From Gemmataceae bacterium (lineage in GTDB: Bacteria > Planctomycetota > Planctomycetia > Gemmatales > Gemmataceae): a stretch of DNA of 64,000 nucleotides. A program made the position numbers and the translations under genes. Positions 29,701-38,322 of the stretch are shown here, piece by piece. Within the stretch, counting starts at the first letter, position 1. Every line of letters begins with the position of its first letter. The stretch is from the NCBI GenBank assembly GCA_003136315.1, contig PLDW01000518.1:55443-119442 (forward strand), written 5' to 3'. A model generated the notes under the pieces. It was given only the letters and a program-made list of their open reading frames with translations. It was not told the DNA's origin and ran no database searches.

Positions 29701-30084
29701 GCGCCGTTGCCGCTGACTGTAGTCGACGACACGATCAACGCCGACGGGGACGGCCTCGGATGCCCTGAGCGGATCGCCATCCGACATCGCGTCCGCCTCG
29801 TCTTGACCGTCAAATTCAACGTGTCCGATCTCGTGAGCTACCAGAAACGCGCTGGCAAACTCGTCTCCCGTGTCCTCGTGGAGGATCAGGAGTGCGTCGG
29901 GATCGTAAACCGCTCGACCGCCGAAGAGGCGCACATCCCCCACCGAAACCCTCTCGACCGCAATCTCCCGTCTGGTCGCTTCCGCGCAGGCAAAGGCGTA
30001 CGGTTTCCACGGATCGTGGCCCGCCGCGACGGCGTTGACATGGAACCGCTCGGCGCACTGTCGGCTGATTTCAATAGAGTCCAT
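26683..30084 (-). CDS. ImmA/IrrE metallopeptidase-UvrD/Rep helicase-PD-(D/E)XK-like fusion
   Basis: HEIGHVEFD (HExxH); EAGPGTGKTQTLV; ILVDEYQDVN; NYRSVEEVV; TMHGSKGLEFRAVHIPGL; FVALSRARDRL; C-terminal YERCPRRF and CPRCPAFFIC. Confidence 0.93.
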   Translation of the reverse strand: MDSIEISRQCAERFHVNAVAAGHDPWKPYAFACAEATRREIAVERVSVGDVRLFGGRAVYDPDALLILHEDTGDEFASAFLVAHEIGHVEFDGQDEADAMSDGDPLRASEAVPVGVDRVVDYSQRQRREVQMDLFAREFLVPRPWVRTLHLEDGVSADTIASKLGAPHAVVAQQLLDALLLPRFEIPPPKEIENKPLKPDQEAAATHEGFAYLLEAGPGTGKTQTLVGRVDYLLSKGVEPGKILILTFSNKAAGELSERIGAKHRAAAASIWIGTFHGFGLDIIRRFHDRLDLPRNPKLLERTDAIGFLEDEYPKLGLEHFKDLRDPSGSIKSILDAISRARDEVIDSVGYRTLAESMLASATTPEAREAAGRSLEVATVFAAYEKMKAAKGYIDFGDLVALPVRLCEEQEDVREHLAARYEHILVDEYQDVNRSSVRLLKAIAGDGRNLWAVGDVKQSIYRFRGASAFNMVRFDREDFSGAKRGRLTTNYRSVEEVVDTYLAFAAEIPSVRGTEIGLRAARGAAGRRPEYRSVETGDQEIAAVAEAIEELQKEGYSYRDQAILSAGNERLGRLTEGLESLGVPVLYLGSLFERDEIKDLLSLLSILVDRRAMGLLRVAAQKSHAVPLADVALVLSHLKKDDCEPMKWVEALGTLTALSPAGLDGLRGIAELLAGFTSDANPWDILCAVLLDRTRAAAEIAPAEDLRARSRGIAIWQFMNFVRSQSDGQGLPLSRLLTRIRRLVLFSDERDLRQLPAAAQGIDAVRLMTMHGSKGLEFRAVHIPGLTNASLPRSPNALVAGMIVPPDGLIDGAAGKAIDAVKEALSEEQECLFFVALSRARDRLVMYSQTKKSNSASHPRSPFIDRLSSRIDMRHVTPTKVLPPSPEDSPVPLTMDGPFAFTDHQLALYERCPRRFLYTHILDVGGRRTETGFMQLHVAVQKVVDGIGGKEPSLVELEASLDAVWAEHGLVDHGYGDEYKRIAMQLLNFYAGTVIGAEVRQVPCLRLPVPGGEIVIRPDQVLSVGGKITMRRVDTGHKGSKDDESLATAAFVIAAHTHSSDCAVELVHLSDAVITPVAMTARVLANRRASIDQMGNAVQAGRFPLKLSRTCPRCPAFFICGALPDGPLKKNLG

Positions 30085-30673
30085 CGGCGTCGCAGTCCCG
30101 GAGGAGGAGTTGCCGTTGCTCGTCGGTCATTTCCGTGGCCAGAACAAGCTCTCGAAACGTCTTCTGACCCTGGTGCGATGGCTTCACGTCCGATTTGAAC
30201 GCGAGCGCCGCCAGTCCAGGTTGCGCCTGCACGAAATAGTCGCGAGCTGACTCGACGGACAAGCTGGTCGCATCGGCGAATCGCCTCGTGAAAGGCTCTG
30301 GAATGGACGTGGCCGTCACCAGGCCGTCCCGGAATGCCGTGAGAAACGAGCGCGGGACGTTCAGTGCTGCCGCCAGTTGCACGAAGGCTGCGCCCTTGCA
30401 ACGCACGAACGGATTCACGACCTCGTTGCTGGGCACCGCTTGTCGCTTGCAGCCGAGGAATTCTTGCCACGCCGCTTCGAGGCCCGGGTCCGCCACCGTA
30501 CCGCCGGCCGGTTTCCCCGGAGCATTCGCAAGACGGAGTTCTGACGACAGGTCGATTAGCTCCTCAGTGAGTTCCGGATACTGCCGAAGGTAGCGATCAA
30601 GCGTACTCCAGTCGTGAGTTGCCTCGACTGCGAACGCGTCAAGAATTGCCTCCGGATCGTGGGGGTTGCTCAT
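30071..30673 (-). CDS. Regulatory partner of the IrrE/helicase gene, hypothetical
   Basis: 200 aa; overlaps both neighbours (4 bp with the sigma gene, 14 bp with the helicase). Confidence 0.7.
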   Translation of the reverse strand: MSNPHDPEAILDAFAVEATHDWSTLDRYLRQYPELTEELIDLSSELRLANAPGKPAGGTVADPGLEAAWQEFLGCKRQAVPSNEVVNPFVRCKGAAFVQLAAALNVPRSFLTAFRDGLVTATSIPEPFTRRFADATSLSVESARDYFVQAQPGLAALAFKSDVKPSHQGQKTFRELVLATEMTDEQRQLLLRDCDADGLY

Positions 30674-31506
30674 ACGTCGTCCTCCTCTTTCAGGGCGTCC
30701 CGCAGTGTTTTAAACGCCCGATCACGCCTATTGCGCACTGTTTGCTCGACGCAACCAACGAGCTTGGCAATTGTAGTAACCCCTTCCTCCTGGGAGTCGA
30801 TCGGCACCTCTTGGAAGATCAGCTCGATGACCCGCCGCTGGTCGGGCGGCAGGGAATTAATCGCCGTGTGGAGTTTGGACCGGTAAAGGAAATCCACGCC
30901 TTCGTCATTCAGAGCGTTTCTCATCGCCGCCAGGGCCGATTCTATCTCCTCCGAGGCCTCCCCTGCATTGTCCGTGAAGTCCGTCGATTCGTAACGGGAC
31001 TCGTCCCGCCAGACCCGCTTTCGCGCAGTCGACCGAAGACGGGCGAGCGCGAAGTTAAAACGGCACTCGAAGCAATCGAGCCTGTCGTCGTATTCTCCGC
31101 CACGGTCTCCACAGAGCATCTCTTGGAACTTCTGGATGACGACTTCCTGGATTTCCTGTTCCCCCGACTTCTCGACAAGTTTCGCCGTGCCGGCCAGACG
31201 CCGAGCGGTCACAGGCACAGCCCGAAGTACTCGCTGGCGTAAAATCACGAACAGATCGTGAAGAGCGTCGTCGACCAAGCCAGGTCGACGGAAAAAGTAC
31301 AAAACACACTCAGACAGAACATAGTTCGGAGCGTCGACGTCCTCAATGCGGGAGCGTTCGATGAGTTCGTGTGTCGACAGCTCTAAAAGGGCTGTGAGCG
31401 CCGTTTCGACCTCGTTGGGGCGACAATACAGACCACCGTCAGGTAACCGCTTGCGGAGCGGTGCGACCGGCGGTTGTGTTCGTTCTCGGGCGACGTTCTG
31501 AGTCAT
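30670..31506 (-). CDS. Sigma-70 family (ECF-like) RNA polymerase sigma factor
   Basis: C-terminal region 4: LHTAINSLPPDQRRVIELIFQEVPIDSQEEGVTTIAKLVGCVEQTVRNRRDRAFKTLRDAL. Confidence 0.8.
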   Translation of the reverse strand: MTQNVARERTQPPVAPLRKRLPDGGLYCRPNEVETALTALLELSTHELIERSRIEDVDAPNYVLSECVLYFFRRPGLVDDALHDLFVILRQRVLRAVPVTARRLAGTAKLVEKSGEQEIQEVVIQKFQEMLCGDRGGEYDDRLDCFECRFNFALARLRSTARKRVWRDESRYESTDFTDNAGEASEEIESALAAMRNALNDEGVDFLYRSKLHTAINSLPPDQRRVIELIFQEVPIDSQEEGVTTIAKLVGCVEQTVRNRRDRAFKTLRDALKEEDDV

Positions 31507-31809
31507 GTTCTGCTCGCCGCCTCCCCACACACCTCGGGATCCAACAGTCGCAAGCGTGGAACGTCCTAACGTTGGCTGAACTGTTTGACGCGTCTTTTCG
31601 TCGCATTATGCAATTTGAGGTCGTGCGTGGTCGTCAGCCGGTGACCATTGCGGCCTATTCGCCGCATGCTCGATCACAAAGTGTTGCTATGATACTGAAC
31701 TCGATGCGCCAGCGATTGTCCCATGATTTTACCGCAACTGCACTCTGTCTTGCAGGGAAAAAACGAGCTCTGGGAAATCTAGTGGCCGATCGGAATGTGG
31801 AACCGGCAT

Positions 31810-31933
31810 ACTAGTGGGTCACTTGCGTGAGTCGTAGCCTTTCGTGGCCAGGCTGGTTCAGACTGTTGCCCCTCGAAACACCAGGGTATTCGAGGGTCGG
31901 AAAGGCCATACTCGACCCAGGTGACCCACTAGT
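31810..31933. mobile_element. MITE-like 124 bp element
   Basis: Perfect 13 bp ends actagtgggtcac/gtgacccactagt, extending imperfectly to ~35 bp. Confidence 0.65.
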
Positions 31934-32166
31934 TGCTAGCCAGGGGGTTCACCTGACCGCATATGCCCAGCCCAGATTCTCCATTTCCATGAACGCAACA
32001 CCCTCCCCGTTGTCTACCCGGCCACGCTTTGCATGAAACCGCAGCCGGTGAGCAGAGGGTGATTTTGACCGACAACACCCGCGCAACCCGATCTCGTCAG
32101 CAATTGCCGGTTATCAAGGTTCCCCGATGACTTTATTCCCGTACTTGCTTGTCCTACCGTGGGCGA

Positions 32167-32660
32167 ATGTCCACGCCATTCCCTCATCGCCGGCCCGTTC
32201 TCTTATCCTTCCGATCCGTTGAAACCGCCTTGATCGGCTCGCTCGTGATGGCCCTGGTAGCAATCTTCGCCCCTGGCGGCTCAACTCGCTGTGCTCGGGC
32301 CTTCGTTATTATACTCGGCGGTCTGTTCCTCAGCTATCTGGATCAGGAAGAAGTCTGGATCGTCGTCCAACGGAAATGATCCAGCTTCTGGTCGACACAC
32401 TCTCCCTCGCACCGGAGGACGAACTCTTCCCCCCCTTCACCTTGGCCTATAGCTGGGCCATCACCGCCCTTGCCGAGCAGACCGGCCCATGCTCCGCGAA
32501 ATCGCCACCCTCAAACGCACCTCTGTCTATGCCCTGATCGATACGCTCACCGCCAGGACGATCGGGTTCGAAGGGACGGAGACCTGGCGGGCGGTCTACG
32601 AGCAGTTGCTCGCCAAATGGAGCGTTCAAGATTATCGGTCCGTGGCCGTGGTCACAGGTG
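32167..32660 (+). pseudogene. Decayed tandem copy of the 32920 membrane protein
   Basis: LLSFRSVETALIGSLVMALVAIFAPGG...ILGGLFLSYLDQEE and LREIATLKRTSVYALIDTLTARTIGFEGTETWRAVYEQLLA align with 32920-33834. Confidence 0.85.
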
Positions 32661-32919
32661 TTCCAACCAGCATGCTGAGAAGCTGGGTCTTCCCCCGGCT
32701 TCTGATGCAAGGGCACCAACCAACCCAGATCGGGGCCAACCCAGTGATCAAAACAAAAAAGTGGAGATTGTGGCTCTGCGCTGTTAGTTGGAAACGAGAG
32801 GGGCCTTGGGTGACAACAGCTTCCGGAGTCCCCTCACAGGGCTCTGAAGTGGCAACAAGTGTCTTGCTGGTTGTGAGTTCCGGCTTGCCTGACACCCCCG
32901 GCCGTCATACCGTGCGGGC

Positions 32920-33834
32920 ATGGCGAGCCCACCCACCCTGCGACGCGCGATACTTTTCAGTTTCAAGTTTGTCGGCACCTCACTGATCGGGTCGCTGACA
33001 ATGACTCTTGTTTGCGTCTTCGCCGGCGCTCCCGCCCAGTTGGCCGTTCTGGGGGCATTAATCAGCATCCTCGGGGGGCTGTTCCTCAGCTACCTCGACC
33101 AGGACGAGGAACGAGACCGACGACGAAATGAGGTTCTTGAACGGCTAGCCGTGCCGCTCACCCTGGCTCCTGAGCACGACCTCTACACTCAATACCTCGC
33201 CTTCTGCAAAACGCTCACCGATCTGGCCAATCAGACTGACCCGCTTCTTCGCGAGATCGCAACGCTCAAACTCGCTTCTGTGAACTCGCAGATCGAGTCG
33301 TTAGCCCAGGGAACGGTCGTGTTCGCAGGAACCGAGACGTGGCGGGCAGTCTACGAAGTGCTCCTCGCCGGCACCGATCTCCGGGAATACCAGTCGGCGG
33401 CATGGGTCCGGAGCAAGGATTACTGGCAGGATGCTCCGGGACGGCAGAGCATGAAAGCCAACTTCGAGGCGGTCAATCGCGGAGTGCTGGTCGAGCGGAT
33501 CGTCATCCTCCGGGACGACCTGTGGCCGCGGGGCCAGATCCTGCCAACGGACGACATCCTTCCTTGGCTCGAAGAGCAGAACAACCACGGATTGGATATC
33601 ACTCTGGTGCGGGAGTCGGACCTGGCTTCCGAGCCGGACCTACTGGCCGACATCGGGGTGTATGGCGAACGAGCGTGCGGCACTCAAGAACTCGACGAGC
33701 GCTCTCGGACCGTCCGATTTATCCTGTATTTCGACCGGCAGGCCGTCCGCTTGGCCAAGGATCGGTGGCGGAGGCTCGCGATTTACGCCACCCCGCTCAG
33801 CACACTACTGGATCAGATCGACGATGATCGGTAG
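32920..33834 (+). CDS. Membrane-anchored protein of unknown function
   Basis: Two predicted N-terminal TM segments (SLIGSLTMTLVCVFAGAPAQLAVLGALISILGGLFLSYL) and a ~220-aa soluble domain. Confidence 0.75.
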   Translation: MASPPTLRRAILFSFKFVGTSLIGSLTMTLVCVFAGAPAQLAVLGALISILGGLFLSYLDQDEERDRRRNEVLERLAVPLTLAPEHDLYTQYLAFCKTLTDLANQTDPLLREIATLKLASVNSQIESLAQGTVVFAGTETWRAVYEVLLAGTDLREYQSAAWVRSKDYWQDAPGRQSMKANFEAVNRGVLVERIVILRDDLWPRGQILPTDDILPWLEEQNNHGLDITLVRESDLASEPDLLADIGVYGERACGTQELDERSRTVRFILYFDRQAVRLAKDRWRRLAIYATPLSTLLDQIDDDR

Positions 33835-33852
33835 GATCGAGATCGGTGATCT

Positions 33853-35097
33853 TTGGGGGGGCAGCCCGTGGGCGAGTTACTCTACCTGGACACGGCACGG
33901 CTGGGCCGGATGACGGCGGGAGCCCGGCAGGCCCATCACGCTTTCACGGAACTGGCCGGTGAGGAAGGCGGCTCAGCGTACTTCGAACGCTTCCTCCGCG
34001 GAGGACTCGATTGCCTCCCGAGCAGTTTTCAGGGCCGATATCCGGGGCTGGCAGGGTGGCGGGGAGTAGGTTCGCTGAAGGAATCGCTCCGGCGACTAAC
34101 TGGCAGACGCACGGATCTCCCGGTCCTACTCGCCAACCGGTCGGCCCAACTTATGAAACTGGCTGCACGCCTCCTGTTCCACAGCTGCCGGAACGCTCTC
34201 ACGACCGACCTCGACTGGCCGGGTTACCAAGACATCCTTCTTGCTGAGTGCCGCCGTGTGAATCGAGCGGTGACGGTTGTACCGGCTCGTTCGGGGATCG
34301 CAGTGGAGGGTATCGGCGAGGACGAATTGGTGGAAAGGATTCGTTCTGAGTTCACCCGTAACGGCTGCGACGGGCTGTTCCTCACGGCGGTCAGCAGTGA
34401 CGGCATCCGCTTGCCAGTCGAGCGGATTGTACGCTCGTTGGAGGCCCGCTGCCGAGTCAAGTTCGTGGGAGTGGATGGTGCCCAGGACTTCTGCCACGCC
34501 GGAGCGGATCTGCGGTGCTGTGACCTCTACTTGGCTGGATCGCATAAGTGGCTCGGGGCATACCATCCGCTCGGAATCGGCTTCTATGGCCGGCGAAGAT
34601 CGATCGGCAGAATCGAGACGACACTCGTCACTATGACGGCGTGCGGCGATCTCGACGACCCTTTACTCCGGTTCTCGGGCCGTCTGGAGGCAGGCTCTCT
34701 AGCCGGGCTGGCCGAGACCGTCTCAGTCGCTCCCCTGTTCTCGTGCCAAGGTGCGGTTGACGATTGCCTCGATTCGCTCGACGCTGCAGGCTCAGTGTTC
34801 ACGGACCGCCTGAAGACGCTAGAGACAACTGCCGAGTTGTCACAGGCGGAGGGCTGGCGACCCATTCTCCCGGACCAGGCGTTCCGTTCGGGTATACTGC
34901 TTTTACGGCCCGAAGAGGATCATAGCGATCGGTTACTGCCAGATGCCTTGAGGAACGCATTTCGAGACCGAGGCATCTCTCTTTCGACTTACGAGGGGGG
35001 CTCGATCCGCCTTTCGATCCCGGCCACTCCGTGGTCTGGGGATGAACGAGACCACCTCCAAGATGCCTTGCGAAGCGTCGCCACAGGCCAATGCTGA
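33853..35097 (+). CDS. Class V aminotransferase-like PLP enzyme
   Basis: LYLDTARLGRM...VGVDGAQDFCHAGADLRCCDLYLAGSHKWLG, with SHKWLG as candidate PLP-Lys. Confidence 0.75.
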   Translation: MGGQPVGELLYLDTARLGRMTAGARQAHHAFTELAGEEGGSAYFERFLRGGLDCLPSSFQGRYPGLAGWRGVGSLKESLRRLTGRRTDLPVLLANRSAQLMKLAARLLFHSCRNALTTDLDWPGYQDILLAECRRVNRAVTVVPARSGIAVEGIGEDELVERIRSEFTRNGCDGLFLTAVSSDGIRLPVERIVRSLEARCRVKFVGVDGAQDFCHAGADLRCCDLYLAGSHKWLGAYHPLGIGFYGRRRSIGRIETTLVTMTACGDLDDPLLRFSGRLEAGSLAGLAETVSVAPLFSCQGAVDDCLDSLDAAGSVFTDRLKTLETTAELSQAEGWRPILPDQAFRSGILLLRPEEDHSDRLLPDALRNAFRDRGISLSTYEGGSIRLSIPATPWSGDERDHLQDALRSVATGQC

Positions 35098-35387
35098 TGC
35101 TTATGTTTTGGTCGGGGAACGGCTCAGTGGCGACGGGGTACTGCGACTCCGCCACGTCCGCCGGGCCAACACCTCCCGCCTGGTCGGTATCCTACCCAGC
35201 CGAGGCAATCGGTGTGAACATGTGAATGGCTCCATCCGCGGTCCAGCCGAACCCTGGAAGTGGCTCATCGAGGAGAGATCGGATGAAGCGAGACGACAAG
35301 AAACGAACCCCTCAACCCTGACCCCTCTCCTTCAGAGTGCGTAGGGGGGAAAGTGCGATTTGAACCTCTCGGTCGTCTCCGGACTCT

Positions 35388-36263
35388 TTGAGTCCCATGA
35401 TACGCTCAAGGTGTCCCCCCGTGCCCCCCTCAACGTATCTCGTCTTCGGCGACTTACACGGCCGCGTCCTGCCAGCGTTCAGGCTCGCGCAGGCGTGGTC
35501 GCGTGAGCACAATGTCGCCCTCGCCGGCCTGTTGCAGGTCGGCGATCTCGGCGAGTTTCCCGCGAGGCACCACTTTGATGAGGACAGGAGCCGCCACGCA
35601 CAGAAGGAATCACTTGAAGGCGGCATGCGGTTCGTGGCGCAGCCCAGTGAGGAAGCAGACGCGGTCTTCGCCGACGAATCCTGCCCCGAGGCACTGTGGT
35701 TCACTGCCGACAATCACGAAGATTACGACCTGTTGAAGGAGTTTGAGCGGGGGGGCGGCCGGGCGGCGAACAGCTTCGGAGTTGACGCTTACGACAAGCT
35801 GCGCTGCGTTCGAGACGGCCATGTCGCCGAACTGCCGGGTGGGCTCCGCGTCGGGGCGATCTGGGGTGTCGACCCGAGCACCCGCAGAAGGATCCCGCCA
35901 CGCGCCCGGATCAGCCATCGCAGCACGACTGTGCTGAGCAGCGCCAGCTTCGACGTGCTGCTCACGCACGATTCGCCGCGCGATGCCATCCTCGCTGACA
36001 GCGGCAGCGAGGAGATCGGGTCGGTCATCCGCAGCGCCCGGCCCGCGTTCGCCTTCTTCGGCCACTACCACAGTACCGGCCGCGAGGCTGACGGGGAGTT
36101 CGGTCCCACGCGAGCTTACCACCTCAGCCACCTGGAGCTTGACTCACGCGCTGAGGAGGGGTCGGTCGGCGTGATGAGTTGGGAGGGCGGGGCCGGCAGC
36201 TTTGCCTACCTCGACCCCGCCTGGCTGCGCACCGTCACGCGCCACAACTGGAAACATCGGTAA
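35388..36263 (+). CDS. Metallophosphoesterase
   Basis: YLVFGDLHGRVLPAF, LLQVGDLGEF, WFTADNHEDY, VLLTHDSPRD, FAFFGHYHSTGR. Confidence 0.88.
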   Translation: MSPMIRSRCPPVPPSTYLVFGDLHGRVLPAFRLAQAWSREHNVALAGLLQVGDLGEFPARHHFDEDRSRHAQKESLEGGMRFVAQPSEEADAVFADESCPEALWFTADNHEDYDLLKEFERGGGRAANSFGVDAYDKLRCVRDGHVAELPGGLRVGAIWGVDPSTRRRIPPRARISHRSTTVLSSASFDVLLTHDSPRDAILADSGSEEIGSVIRSARPAFAFFGHYHSTGREADGEFGPTRAYHLSHLELDSRAEEGSVGVMSWEGGAGSFAYLDPAWLRTVTRHNWKHR

Positions 36264-36625
36264 GCGACGAAACCACCGCGCCCCTCACGTACCACTGATC
36301 GTTCGCGAGCTGGACGAATGTCAGCGGATCGCGCATGACAAGGAACTTCACCAGGTAACCTCGGCTCCCCTTCCTGCATCGCTTCATCAAGTGGTGTGGA
36401 CACCCCCCAAGACTCACTCGACATCAACTCGACAACTCGACATGACTCGACATCGAGGCGGCCGATTTCCCTTGCCTCCCGGTTCTGGCACTGTTACCAG
36501 GGAAGATCCCCTCCGGGCCACCCGGGAGGCGGGAGTTCCTCCGCCACCGATAGTGGTACGCCTCGCCCAACGCGATCAATGCACTGCCGAGGCCGATGTC
36601 ACCAAGGCTGGACAGGCGGGAGATG

Positions 36626-36675
36626 ATGGTACATAATACCTCCAGAATAATAAAAGTGGTGGTAAATCGTACCAT
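36626..36675. promoter_or_regulatory. Inverted repeat overlapping the AbiEi-like start codon
   Basis: ATGGTAC (36626-36632) ... GTACCAT (36669-36675) around the ATG at 36674. Confidence 0.45.
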
Positions 36676-37297
36676 GCCGAACAGTGCCTCCAGTACCGAA
36701 GACGCCTACACCAGGGCTGAGCGCCTGTTCCGCGAGCGGGGCGGGATGCTCAGGATGGCCGAGGCCGTCGAGGCCGGTATCCACCGCCACACCCTGTACA
36801 CCCTCCGAGATCAGGGAGTCCTCGAACAACTCAGCCGCGGGCTCTACCGCCTGGCCGACGCCCCGACACTCGGTCACCCGGACCTCGTCGCCGTCGCCCG
36901 CCGGGCCCCGAAGGGCGTCATCTGCCTCGTCTCAGCGCTCGCCTTCCATGACCTCACAACCCAGGTTCCGCACGAGGTCTACCTGGCGGTGCCCCGGGGC
37001 TCCGAGCCGCCCCGGATCGACTACCCGCCTGTCCGCGTGTTCCGAGTCGGCGAGCGAGCGTTCACGGAAGGGATCGAGACGCATGATCTTGACGGCGTCC
37101 CCGTGCGGATCTACTCCCGGGAAAAGACGCTCGCCGATGGATTCAAGTATCGCTCGGCGATCGGGCTCGACACTGCAGTCGAAGCCGTCCGTCGGTATCG
37201 AGACCAAGGCCGCATCGATGTCGAGGCCCTCCTCCGGGCCGCCCGGGCGTGCCACGTGGAGAACGTCATGCGGCCTTACCTGGAAGCCGTCCTGTGA
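36674..37297 (+). CDS. AbiEi-like antitoxin/transcriptional repressor
   Basis: wHTH-like RMAEAVEAGIHRHTLYTLRDQGVLEQLSRGLYRLA, then ICLVSALAFHDLTTQVPHEVYLAVP...SREKTLADGFKYRSAIGLDTAVEAVRRY. Confidence 0.85.
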   Translation: MPNSASSTEDAYTRAERLFRERGGMLRMAEAVEAGIHRHTLYTLRDQGVLEQLSRGLYRLADAPTLGHPDLVAVARRAPKGVICLVSALAFHDLTTQVPHEVYLAVPRGSEPPRIDYPPVRVFRVGERAFTEGIETHDLDGVPVRIYSREKTLADGFKYRSAIGLDTAVEAVRRYRDQGRIDVEALLRAARACHVENVMRPYLEAVL

Positions 37298-38205
37298 CCA
37301 AGCCGGTAAAAGACATCGCGGCCTCCGTCCGCCACCGTCTCCAGAATGCGGCCAAGGCGTCAGGTCGCCCGTTTCAGGAGGTGCTGGAATACTTCGCTAT
37401 GGAGCGGTTCCTCTACCGCCTCGCCCAGTCCCCGCACGCCGGCCGGTTCGTGCTCAAGGGAGCGCTCCTGTTCCGGGCGTGGGGCGGCCCGGCCTCTCGG
37501 CCCACCCGAGACATCGACCTGCTCGCACGGATGGAGAACACGGTCGAAGCGGTTGTCCGCGTGTTCCGTGAGGTATGTGGGATCGGGGTGGAATCGGACG
37601 GCATGGTGTTCGACTCGGAGTCAGTGGTCGGGACTGTCATCAAGGAAGACGCCGAATACTCGGGAGTCCGAGTGACCTTCCTGGGGAGGCTCCAGAACGC
37701 ACGGGTGGCGATGCAGGCCGACATCGGGTTCGCGGACGTGGTGACGCCGGGGCCGGTGCCGATGGTCTACCCAGTCATCCTCGAACTCCCTGCCCCACAC
37801 CTCGACGGCTACACCCGGGAGACGGTGGTCGCCGAGAAGTTCGAGGCGATGATGAAACTCGGAGCGCTGAACAGCCGGATGAAGGACTTCTATGACCTAT
37901 GGGTTCTGGCCCGACGATTCGACTTCGATGGGGCGACGCTCGCTTTGGCCGTGGCCCGGACGTTCGCGAACCGGAAGACGGCCGTTCTCCCAGGCACGTT
38001 GGCCCTGACTCCGGGGTTCGCTCTGGTCGCTGGGAAGGAGGCCCAGTGGAAAGGGTTCCTCCGGAAGACGAAGATCACCGACGCGCCGGGGGAACTCGCG
38101 GCGGTGACCGCGAAACTCGGGGAGTTCCTTCGACCGGTTGCCACGGCGGTCGCTGCCGGGGCTGACTTTCGCCACGCCTGGCGAGCACCCGGTCCGTGGG
38201 GATGA
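37294..38205 (+). CDS. AbiEii-like nucleotidyltransferase toxin
   Basis: FVLKGALLFRAWGGPASRPTRDIDLLARM...ETVVAEKFEAMMKLGALNSRMKDFYDLWVLAR; GTG start overlaps the antitoxin stop (GTGA). Confidence 0.9.
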   Translation: MTKPVKDIAASVRHRLQNAAKASGRPFQEVLEYFAMERFLYRLAQSPHAGRFVLKGALLFRAWGGPASRPTRDIDLLARMENTVEAVVRVFREVCGIGVESDGMVFDSESVVGTVIKEDAEYSGVRVTFLGRLQNARVAMQADIGFADVVTPGPVPMVYPVILELPAPHLDGYTRETVVAEKFEAMMKLGALNSRMKDFYDLWVLARRFDFDGATLALAVARTFANRKTAVLPGTLALTPGFALVAGKEAQWKGFLRKTKITDAPGELAAVTAKLGEFLRPVATAVAAGADFRHAWRAPGPWG

Positions 38206-38322
38206 GCGGGACGGGACATCGATCAACTGCGATCTATGCCAGAGAAAAAGTCGGCCGATCCCGGAAAGAACGCCCTATGGAAGGCGGTCGTGCGGAAAGC
38301 GAAGCTCACGAACGTGCCGGTG

